A program made the position numbers and the translations under genes. Shown here one piece after another: positions 1 through 5,825 of a DNA stretch of 9,915 nucleotides (positions are counted from its first letter, which is position 1; every line of letters begins with the position of its first letter). The DNA is from an uncultured Leptotrichia sp. (GTDB lineage: Bacteria > Fusobacteriota > Fusobacteriia > Fusobacteriales > Leptotrichiaceae): contig CALIJH010000037.1 in NCBI GenBank assembly GCA_938017765.1, forward strand, positions 1-9,915, written 5' to 3'. The notes beneath the pieces were generated by a model, which saw only the letters and a list, made by a program, of their open reading frames with translations, was not told where the DNA came from and did no database searches.

Positions 1-1
1 A

Positions 2-730
2 TGTATTACAGTGTTATCAACTTTTTTCATAAGTCTTGATAAAAAAGAAATTTTAAATTTTCTGGAGCAACAGCTTCCTGAATCATGGCTAAAAAAAGTA
101 TACAATATAAAAAATGAGATGTTTACTGTCTTAGGTTCTTATATTAAAGCACAGATTATTCTTATGACAATATGTTTTTTTGAATTGCTCGTTTCTTTTA
201 ATCTGTTATTTTTCCTAAAATTCAATGTATCTTATCCGCTTTTAATATCTATCATTATATGCTTGATTGATGCATTGCCGATACTTGGAGCAGGAACTAT
301 TTTAATCCCTTGGGCAGGAATATCCTTTATTCTCGGTGATATAAAGTTAGGAGTGGCACTGATTATCATTTATCTGCTTGTATTGTCTGTAAGACAGATG
401 CTTGAACCTAAGCTGATAAGTCAAAATATAGGAGTACATCCTTTAGTAACTCTGATTTCAATGTATTCAGGATTTAAGTTTTTCGGAGTAATGGGATTTC
501 TTATAGGGCCTGTTGTAATGATTATATTGAAAAATGTATTTTCCAAAGAGCTGGAAGTCGGATTTTTCAGAGAAATATTCAGCGACACTGCCGATAATGA
601 TACAAATTCAGATAATAAAAACAATAAAAGTGGTACTAAAGAAAATAATTCCAATCCTTTAATCGAAAATATGCCCGAAAATTTAAAAAAACTGATTGAC
701 AATGAATTTATTGATGATAAAAAATGTTAA
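2..730 (+). CDS. AI-2E/PerM-family membrane permease, 5'-truncated by the window edge
   Basis: The frame is open from base 2 with no start, so this is the C-terminal 242 residues of a protein whose family usually has about 350-400; the missing part would be the first membrane segments. What remains is a short soluble stretch, then several strongly hydrophobic segments. These carry the hallmark blocks of the family: IDALPILGAG, a WAGISFILGD loop, VRQMLEPKLISQNIGVHPL, and the terminal FGVMGFLIGPV segment. The VRQ-LEPKL-G-HPL block is closest to the YtvI branch known from Firmicutes. The protein ends in a hydrophilic, Asn/Asp/Lys-rich tail of about 50 residues, probably cytosolic. Family members have been linked to autoinducer-2 export or to ion/proton antiport, so the substrate cannot be read from sequence. 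The gene converges on the accessory cluster and stops 81 bp before the palindromic terminator. Confidence 0.9.
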   Translation, partial: CITVLSTFFISLDKKEILNFLEQQLPESWLKKVYNIKNEMFTVLGSYIKAQIILMTICFFELLVSFNLLFFLKFNVSYPLLISIIICLIDALPILGAGTILIPWAGISFILGDIKLGVALIIIYLLVLSVRQMLEPKLISQNIGVHPLVTLISMYSGFKFFGVMGFLIGPVVMIILKNVFSKELEVGFFREIFSDTADNDTNSDNKNNKSGTKENNSNPLIENMPENLKKLIDNEFIDDKKC

Positions 731-811
731 CAAATAAAGTTTCACAAATTATATAAAAATATAACATAAAAAATAATATATAAAAAATATTCAAAATTAT
801 AAAAATTACCC

Positions 812-851
812 AAAAAATAACATTTATTTATATAAATAAATGTTATTTTTT
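812..851. terminator. Perfect 40-bp A/T palindrome, bidirectional terminator
   Basis: Bases 812-830 are exactly repeated in reverse complement at 833-851 around a self-complementary TA centre, so the whole 40 bp is palindromic. Each arm starts with six A and ends with six T, which gives a U-tract after the hairpin on both strands. It lies between the 3' ends of two convergent genes (730 plus, 862 minus), where a shared intrinsic terminator is expected. The stem has only two G:C pairs, so its strength rests on length. Confidence 0.75.
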
Positions 852-861
852 ATATGACACA

Positions 862-1107
862 TTAACGTTCAAGTTCGTCATAATATTCTACAAGTTCCAA
901 CACTCTTATTTTTGTTAATTCAGCTTTTTTAGCTATGTATTCCAGTCTTTCCTGAGAACTTCCTTTATACTGCATACTACTAAAGATAGCTTCATTATCT
1001 ATTATATTCATTTCCTTATTCCATGCTTCATACTTTCTATTTTCTGCATTAATTATATCAGAGGTTTTTATATTGTCATTACTGATATTGGTTTCAACAG
1101 TTTTCAT
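862..1107 (-). CDS. Short LprI/DUF1311-like C-terminal fragment, possibly a decayed paralogue
   Basis: 81 residues without signal peptide. The C-terminal part resembles the same region of the exported LprI-like protein encoded at 1532-1960: a tryptophan (W29) followed about 30 residues later by AELTKIRVLELVEYYDEL, against AELTQKRALELAEMLDNL in the neighbour. The N-terminal helix and the export signal of that family are absent. The start is poor: there is no Shine-Dalgarno at a normal distance, and the frame stays open for eight more codons up to a TAG at 1132-1134. A tiny upstream frame (1104-1130, MMSIMKTE) ends in a TGA overlapping this ATG, so either translational coupling or an old frameshift near the 5' end would explain the arrangement. 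It is the last gene of the cluster before the palindromic terminator. It could be a cytoplasmic stub, a pseudogene remnant, or a real small protein. Confidence 0.5.
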   Translation of the reverse strand: MKTVETNISNDNIKTSDIINAENRKYEAWNKEMNIIDNEAIFSSMQYKGSSQERLEYIAKKAELTKIRVLELVEYYDELER

Positions 1108-1153
1108 TCTGTTTTCATAATACTCATCATCCTATTTTTATTTTCAATATTTA

Positions 1154-1390
1154 TTATTTCCATCTGATACGGTTTTTATTTTTAATTGCCATAAATATTC
1201 CTGCTCCTGTAAAAATAATACCTAAAAGAATTAATAAAAAATTTACGCTAAAAATTCCTATTACAAGAGCTACAATACCTCCCCCAAAAAGCCTTGCAAC
1301 AAATTTTTGTGTAGTTCTGCTATATTCTTTCTTTTCATTATCTGTTTTATTTAGGCTTTGGTTTTCATTATTTAAATTTTGATTTTCCAT
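1154..1390 (-). CDS. Small membrane protein, two hydrophobic segments, unknown function
   Basis: 78 residues. The first 30 are polar and rich in Asn, Glu and Lys. Residues about 33-69 are almost continuously hydrophobic, with a GGG turn-like start and a likely break around S48-N50, which suggests a helical hairpin or one long plus one short membrane helix. The C-terminus is basic (KNKNRIRWK). A good Shine-Dalgarno, AAAGGAGA, lies 7 bases before the ATG, and this supports a real gene. I do not recognise a family. Its place between two LprI-like genes, downstream of a lipase-like protein and lipoproteins, suggests an envelope role, possibly as an extra protective factor, but nothing in the protein itself shows this. 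Confidence 0.7.
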   Translation of the reverse strand: MENQNLNNENQSLNKTDNEKKEYSRTTQKFVARLFGGGIVALVIGIFSVNFLLILLGIIFTGAGIFMAIKNKNRIRWK

Positions 1391-1531
1391 TTCTATTCTC
1401 CTTTTTTATTATTTTTAAATTTAGAGTTTCATTTTTTCTGCTCTACTATAGCCCACATTGACATAACTGAATTTTAACAGCTTCTTTTATGATAAACAAA
1501 CTGAAAAATATTTTTTAGTAAAATCGAAGTT

Positions 1532-1960
1532 CTATTTTGATAGATTATCAAGCATTTCAGCTAATTCCAAAGCTCTTTTCTGAGTAAGTTCTGCCATAAG
1601 ATAGTAAACATTTATAGTAGTTACAGAGCCTTCTCTTGGAACAGCTTTAGCTTTTTCATCCCTTTGTTTTATCCAGTTTTTCTGTGCTTTTACTAAATTT
1701 TCTTTAGCTTTACTCTTATTTTTTCTTTCAAGTTCGCTAATAAGTTTTTTATACACTGTATTCAGTTCATCATCAACATTTTTATAGTATTTTTCTGCTG
1801 CATCTGTCATTTCTACGGTTGTATTTCCTGTATTGACTGCTTCATTTTCAAATTGTTTTATTCTTTCTGACAATTCCGACTTATATCCTGCAAAAGAAAA
1901 TGAACCTGCTAATAAAAATAATAAAATTCCTATAGATTTTAAATTTTTTTCTATTTTCAT
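1532..1960 (-). CDS. Exported LprI/DUF1311-family protein (lysozyme-inhibitor-like)
   Basis: 142 residues. A classical signal peptide is visible: basic MKIEKNLK, a hydrophobic core to residue 20 and a cleavage site after SFA (A24), so the mature protein of about 118 residues is periplasmic. The rest matches the DUF1311/LprI pattern: a helical stretch with paired acidic residues (DDELNTVYKKLISEL, 63-77), then the signature W96 with R100-D101 (NWIKQRD), then a C-terminal helix AELTQKRALELAEML. The cysteines many relatives carry are absent. The family is named for mycobacterial LprI, a lysozyme inhibitor; for most members the target is unknown. The Shine-Dalgarno AGGAGG is ideal, 8 bases before the ATG. 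It is 78 bp downstream of the lipoprotein pair and could be transcribed with them. A role in protecting the envelope from a hydrolase is inference. Confidence 0.8.
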   Translation of the reverse strand: MKIEKNLKSIGILLFLLAGSFSFAGYKSELSERIKQFENEAVNTGNTTVEMTDAAEKYYKNVDDELNTVYKKLISELERKNKSKAKENLVKAQKNWIKQRDEKAKAVPREGSVTTINVYYLMAELTQKRALELAEMLDNLSK

Positions 1961-2038
1961 AATACTTACCTCCTAATTTTTATTTACAATAATTTTATAT
2001 CATACGAACATTAAAGAAAAATGAGAGATTTTATTTTT

Positions 2039-2995
2039 TTACCATACATAAGATCCTTTTTCATTTTCATCTTCCGTATGTAATATTATAAGATAAGTTT
2101 TTTTATTATAATACGGACTCATTTCCATTAACAATTTTTGAGCTTCCTCTTTTTTTATTAGACGTCTATCTGTCGTATTACGATAGATATAGAAATTTAT
2201 TATTGGCGTAATATTATTATATTCTAAAAATTCTTTCCAGTCTATTTCTTCAAATTTTCTTTCTTTACTAAAATATTTTTCAAACTTTTCTCCGTATTTT
2301 TTTATTCTTTCTATGGAATAAATATCGTACTTGTTCTCATAAGAATCTTTTGGAATAACACATTTTTCATCCTGAACATACATAAAAGGAATCCATTCAC
2401 GTTTACTTCTTTTATCCAAATTTCCACATTCCCATCCTTCATCATAAGTAGCTGATAATATCTCTATATCCGGAGTAGAATATTTATCCAATATCTTTTC
2501 TATCTGTTCAAAGTCGTTTCCCTGCGATTTGTCATATATCAATTTATTTAATACATAAAATCTTAATCCATAATAGTCTATAATATGAAAAAATAAATCA
2601 TAATTCGGTTTTTTAAAAAAAGGTATTTCCTTTCTTATTATTCTGTTATCATAATCAGTAAATATCATTATTTCCCGATTTTCTTCTATTGGGAGACTAT
2701 ACGAATCAAACACAGGAAGAACTTCATCTTTAAAATATTTTGACCTATATTCTACGGGTTTTTTCAATATTACTATTTCTGCTTCCGCTTCTCCTGTATA
2801 TATTTCAAAAGTATTATTTGATCCTTTTTCATAATTTTTTTCGATATCTCCCGCTAAAATAAGATTATATTCTTTTCTAAAAAAATCATATACTTTTTGA
2901 GCTTTTTTTCTCTCTTCTTCAGGGTTTTCCTTGTATTCTCTCATACATGAAAATAACATTATACCGAATAATATTATTTTTATTCCTGTTTTCAT
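2039..2995 (-). CDS. Lipoprotein paralogue 2, candidate immunity protein
   Basis: 318 residues. The N-terminus has a lipoprotein signal: a basic start, a hydrophobic core and the lipobox-like LFSC with acylated Cys17. The mature chain is lysine- and tyrosine-rich and shows no domain I recognise. It is clearly paralogous to the protein encoded directly upstream (3014-3964). Shared blocks include EIPFF/KIPFF, IIDYYGLR-YVLN-LIYDKS-GNDFE-IE-ILDKY, DEGWECG, VQDEKC, YFSKER, EYNNITPII, SPYYNKKTY and the C-terminal VW. Both proteins keep a second and third cysteine (C190 and C212 here), a likely disulphide that fits an oxidising periplasm. The start has AAAGGAAT 9 bases upstream. Only 18 bp separate it from its paralogue, so they are co-transcribed. 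Role inferred from position only: neutralising the lipase-like protein or a variant of it in the envelope. Confidence 0.8.
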   Translation of the reverse strand: MKTGIKIILFGIMLFSCMREYKENPEEERKKAQKVYDFFRKEYNLILAGDIEKNYEKGSNNTFEIYTGEAEAEIVILKKPVEYRSKYFKDEVLPVFDSYSLPIEENREIMIFTDYDNRIIRKEIPFFKKPNYDLFFHIIDYYGLRFYVLNKLIYDKSQGNDFEQIEKILDKYSTPDIEILSATYDEGWECGNLDKRSKREWIPFMYVQDEKCVIPKDSYENKYDIYSIERIKKYGEKFEKYFSKERKFEEIDWKEFLEYNNITPIINFYIYRNTTDRRLIKKEEAQKLLMEMSPYYNKKTYLIILHTEDENEKGSYVW

Positions 2996-3013
2996 TATTT
3001 TATTTATTCCTTT

Positions 3014-3964
3014 CTACCATACAAAAATCAAATTTCCATTTTCATCTTCTGCATCTATTGTTATAATATAAGTTTTTTTATTATAATACGGGCTTATTTC
3101 ATTCAGGATTCTCTGAGCCTGTTTTTTAGTTATTCTTTTTCTTCCAACAACATAAAGTTGTATTATTGGCGTAATATTATTATATTTCATAAACTCATCC
3201 CAGTTTATATTTTCCAGATTTCTTTCTTTACTGAAATATTCTTCAAATCTTTTCCCGTATTCTTTTATCTTTTCCATAGAATACTTATAGTTATCTTTAG
3301 AATCTCCTGAAACAATACATTTATCATCCTGTACAAACATAAAGGAAGTTCTTATATTTGTTTTATTCAAATCTCCACATTCCCAGCCTTCATCCTGAGT
3401 AAATGTAACTATTCCGGGATACTTATCAAGTATCTGTTCTATTTTTTCAAAGTCATTTCCTTTTGATTTATCATATATTAATTCATTTAATACATAAGGT
3501 CTTAATCCAAAATAATCTATGATCAGAAAAAAAGTATAATAATTCGTTTTATTAAAAAACGGTATCTTTGCTCTTGCTTTATTTATATCTTCTTCATCTT
3601 TGAGAAGAGAATTTATTATAATTAAATTTCGTCCTTCATATATTTTTCCACCTTCATATATTGTAAAATCATTATCTCCATCAGATATATTATTTAAAAT
3701 AAAATCTTTTTCATAATATTTTGATTTATATTTTATGGGGTTTTTTGGCTTTATGACTATCGGAATTTCTATCTTTGGGAATAAGCTTAAACTATGACTT
3801 GGTCCGCTAATATAAGTCATTTTATATTTATTTCTATCTAAAATTATATTATATTCTTTTTTAAATAAATTCTGTATTTTTTTAAATTCTTTTTTTTCAT
3901 GTTTCTCATAATTCAACATACAGGAATATAACAAAATACTTAGTAGTATTATTTTTATTTTCAT
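3014..3964 (-). CDS. Lipoprotein paralogue 1, candidate immunity protein coupled to the lipase gene
   Basis: 316 residues, with signal peptide and lipobox LYSC (Cys15), so it is anchored in a membrane facing the periplasm. Residues about 133-316 align well with the downstream paralogue, including the cysteine pair C196/C216 in GWECG and DDKC and the block GLRPYVLNELIYDKSKGNDFE. The stretch from about 45 to 130 differs much more between the two copies. The ATG shares one base with the stop codon of the lipase-like gene (TAATG), and a GGAG sits 8 bases before it inside that gene's last codons. Such coupling keeps two products in step, as expected for an effector and its cognate immunity protein. 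I recognise no named family. Alternatives are a lipoprotein foldase/chaperone for the lipase or an accessory binding protein. Confidence 0.8.
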   Translation of the reverse strand: MKIKIILLSILLYSCMLNYEKHEKKEFKKIQNLFKKEYNIILDRNKYKMTYISGPSHSLSLFPKIEIPIVIKPKNPIKYKSKYYEKDFILNNISDGDNDFTIYEGGKIYEGRNLIIINSLLKDEEDINKARAKIPFFNKTNYYTFFLIIDYFGLRPYVLNELIYDKSKGNDFEKIEQILDKYPGIVTFTQDEGWECGDLNKTNIRTSFMFVQDDKCIVSGDSKDNYKYSMEKIKEYGKRFEEYFSKERNLENINWDEFMKYNNITPIIQLYVVGRKRITKKQAQRILNEISPYYNKKTYIITIDAEDENGNLIFVW

Positions 3965-5526
3965 TATCTACTCCAGCCGGCTTTTTTTCTTAAATTATTT
4001 TCTGTATTTTTCATATCATTGATATTAACTTCATGATGATTTTCATCACTTTTTACACTAACTGTTGCTACATTATCTTTTGTTTTATGACCTTGACCTG
4101 ATATTAAATTTACTGCCTTATCTACTATATTAGAAGTGTATTCGTTTAATGGAGCAAATTCATATGTTTTCCCTCCATTTTTATTAGGTACTATTTTATT
4201 TAGCGTTCCTTTTCCTTTGTTAGGAATAATAGCTAACATTTTTTTATTATCTATAAATTTACCGGGATTATTTACAGGTGCAGGGTCTATTGCTATTGCT
4301 TCTAAATTTAAATGCGAAGCTACATATATTGCTTCAGCTCCACCTAATGAATGTCCGCTAACTCTTTTAAATTCTTCTCTGTATTCCGATTTTACTTTAT
4401 TTGCAATCTCTAAAGCTTTTATAAGTTGTTTCGGTGTGCCTTTTTCATTTGAGGAAAATTCTTTTTCAAGTTCTAAAAATTTATTATATGCATTAGGACC
4501 ATGAGCTAATGCTACTGTTTTTGCAAGAATCAGTTGTTCTCTGGTCATATTTCCAATAGAATTACTTTTCCAGTCGCTATTATAATTTTCAGTATTTTCT
4601 TTACTTAACACTTTTGTTTTTTCCTTAGTATTTCCGATTAAAGTATTAAATGGTGCCGATATAGGATAATGAATTGCAGGATTACTTCCTTGGAAAAACA
4701 ATTCGATATCTCCATTTTCTCTTCTTATAAGCAGTGCATCCAATCCTGTTTCCTTATCTTTATACCTTTTTAAACGCATAATTTTTTCTCCACTTATAGT
4801 TGTATATTCATTTTTTTTCTTATCTTTTTCATCTATAGGTTTATCCCATAATTCTTCATCATAAACTTCATTTTTTGAAACAATCATCGCTGCAAGAGCC
4901 GGTAACTCATTTTCTTTAATCGGTCTCATATTAGCTACTCCTTTTTTTAGTTCGTTAGTTACATCATCTTCAAAAAATATCGGTAATCCTAATGTATATG
5001 ATACTTCCTTTACTATATTCTTTCTTATTCTTTGAGTTTCTTTTATTACATCTTTTACTATTTTTTCTCCTTCTTTTCCTACATCGTCTATTACTTTGAG
5101 TGTACCTTTCGTCACATTAGTTGCAATTTTGTAAGTCTCTTTAGCTACATTATATATTATTCTATTTGTTTCATCAGCTACATTTTTTAGAACTCCAAAT
5201 TTTCCTTTGGCTATACTACTTACTACTACTTTACTTCCTTTTTTTACATTTTTTGCTATTCTTTTTGTTTCTTTAGCCACATTAGCAACTACTCTATGCG
5301 TTTCTTTTGCAACATCTTTTATCACTTTAACTGTTCCTTTAGCTACATTATCTGCTATCTTTTTTGTACTGTTTTTTATATTATTTTTAATTGCATTTAC
5401 TTCTTTAGTTACTCCTTTTAATGTTTTTCCTGTTTCATTCGCAATGTTTTTTACTGTTTTACTTACTTCCTTAAAAAATGGATTATCCATAAAAATATTT
5501 TTTCTTTTATTCAATGCTATTGCCAT
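3964..5526 (-). CDS. Lipase-like alpha/beta hydrolase with N-terminal 11-residue repeats, candidate antibacterial effector
   Basis: 520 residues from the ATG at 5526. An upstream TTG at 5544 would add six residues, but AAAAGGGG, the likely Shine-Dalgarno, lies inside that extension, so I prefer the ATG. There is no signal peptide. Residues 17-181 are about fifteen 11-residue units (consensus V-A-K-E-T-x-K-I-x-K-N), amphipathic and very basic. A linker follows, then a hydrolase domain from about 205: strand and turn IELFFQGSNP (274-283), comparable to the region before the oxyanion hole in class-3 lipases; nucleophile elbow GHSLGG with Ser393; acid candidate Asp414 in AIDPAP; His480 (GQGH) or His497/498 as the catalytic histidine. 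These features support a serine esterase or phospholipase; the substrate is not determined. It is the first gene of the cluster and is coupled to a lipoprotein gene. By analogy with Tle/Tli pairs I infer a toxin acting on membranes of rival cells; a housekeeping lipase is possible. Confidence 0.8.
   Translation of the reverse strand: MAIALNKRKNIFMDNPFFKEVSKTVKNIANETGKTLKGVTKEVNAIKNNIKNSTKKIADNVAKGTVKVIKDVAKETHRVVANVAKETKRIAKNVKKGSKVVVSSIAKGKFGVLKNVADETNRIIYNVAKETYKIATNVTKGTLKVIDDVGKEGEKIVKDVIKETQRIRKNIVKEVSYTLGLPIFFEDDVTNELKKGVANMRPIKENELPALAAMIVSKNEVYDEELWDKPIDEKDKKKNEYTTISGEKIMRLKRYKDKETGLDALLIRRENGDIELFFQGSNPAIHYPISAPFNTLIGNTKEKTKVLSKENTENYNSDWKSNSIGNMTREQLILAKTVALAHGPNAYNKFLELEKEFSSNEKGTPKQLIKALEIANKVKSEYREEFKRVSGHSLGGAEAIYVASHLNLEAIAIDPAPVNNPGKFIDNKKMLAIIPNKGKGTLNKIVPNKNGGKTYEFAPLNEYTSNIVDKAVNLISGQGHKTKDNVATVSVKSDENHHEVNINDMKNTENNLRKKAGWSR
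4984..5478 (-). repeat. About fifteen 33-bp coding repeats (11-residue units) in the lipase-like gene
   Basis: Residues 17-181 of the hydrolase divide without any insertion into 11-residue units, for example VAKETHRVVAN, VAKETKRIAKN, VADETNRIIYN, VAKETYKIATN, VTKGTLKVIDD. Position 1 is Val/Ile in nearly all units, 3 mostly Lys, 4 Glu or Gly, 5 Thr, 8 Val/Ile, and 11 Asn/Asp. At about 98 degrees per residue (11 residues in 3 turns), positions 1, 5 and 8 fall on one side, which gives a narrow apolar stripe with Thr between charged flanks. This is the geometry of alpha-synuclein, apolipoprotein and LEA-type 11-mers or of hendecad coiled coils. The DNA copies have diverged, so this is an old expansion. 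Confidence 0.85.
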
Positions 5527-5619
5527 AATTTTTCCCCTTTTCAAATTTATTTTATATATTCTTAAAAATACATTTTTAGAATAATAATTGCTTTTTTCAA
5601 AAATTTTTTCTTTTAATTT

Positions 5620-5649
5620 AGAATAGCATAAATATTATAAATTTGTCAA
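5620..5649 (-). promoter_or_regulatory. Candidate sigma-70 promoter of the lipase-lipoprotein cluster
   Basis: On the minus strand a perfect -35 box TTGACA (5644-5649) is followed after 18 bases by TATTCT (5620-5625), four of six matches to the -10 consensus. Transcription would begin near 5613, leaving a leader of about 87 nt before the ATG at 5526. A TATAAT also occurs 4 bases after the -35 box, but it has no good -35 partner of its own. All the surrounding sequence is A/T-rich, so chance matches to -10 are common; the TTGACA is the stronger part of the evidence. Confidence 0.5.
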
Positions 5650-5738
5650 ATTTTAGTAAAATCTTACTTATAGTAATATTTTCAATATCTTTTATTGATT
5701 TTTTCAAATAAATTTTTTTATTTTCTACTTAAATAATA

Positions 5739-5760
5739 AAATAAATATGAAAATTTATTT
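5739..5760 (-). terminator. Weak A/T hairpin downstream of purH
   Basis: Eight-base arms (AAATAAAT at 5739-5746 and its complement at 5753-5760) enclose a 6-base loop, about 65 bases past the purH stop. It is the only clear hairpin between purH and the lipase promoter. It has no G:C pair and only a broken U-tract on the minus strand, so termination of the purine transcript here is a guess. Confidence 0.25.
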
Positions 5761-5821
5761 ATTCTCTGACTAAACGACTTACTACTTCCATATGCGGTGT
5801 AAATAGAAATATATCCCAAAT
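5759..5821 (-). pseudogene. 20-codon remnant resembling the C-terminus of a TrmA/RlmD-type RNA methyltransferase
   Basis: Just after the purH stop, the minus strand reads a closed 20-codon frame ending in TAA at 5759-5761, with the peptide IWDIFLFTPHMEVVSRLVRE. It has no start codon with a ribosome site and is preceded in frame by a TAA at 5822-5824. The stretch stands out from its surroundings by its less extreme base composition. The D-F-x-x-TPH-x-E-V-V pattern resembles the last residues of the m5U RNA methyltransferase family (typically D-M-F-P-x-T-x-H-V-E-x-V). If so, it is the scar of a gene whose body was lost when the neighbouring cluster arrived or rearranged. The similarity is from memory of the family pattern over a very short peptide, so chance is a real alternative. 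Confidence 0.35.
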
Positions 5822-5825
5822 TTAA

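Noticed and set aside
1391..1531. TATAGT box and a 5-bp hairpin (1422-1445) upstream of the 78-residue gene
   Set aside because: No acceptable -35 box at the right distance, and the stem is too short to call.
4136..4504. Plus-strand open frame of 122 residues over the lipase domain
   Set aside because: Antisense to the GHSLGG region of a clearly real gene; no family resemblance and no ribosome site.
4984..5478. Repeats read as a CRISPR-like or non-coding array
   Set aside because: The 33-bp units lie in frame inside a continuous gene, vary in sequence and have no spacers.
5558..5582. Hairpin in the leader of the lipase gene
   Set aside because: A/T-only stem with a bulge in a region where such pairing is common; no evidence for a regulatory role.
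5207..5584. Plus-strand open frame of 125 residues rich in Thr, Phe and Leu
   Set aside because: It is the antisense shadow of the Lys/Val-rich 11-residue repeats; no ribosome site, and its composition mirrors the repeat codons.
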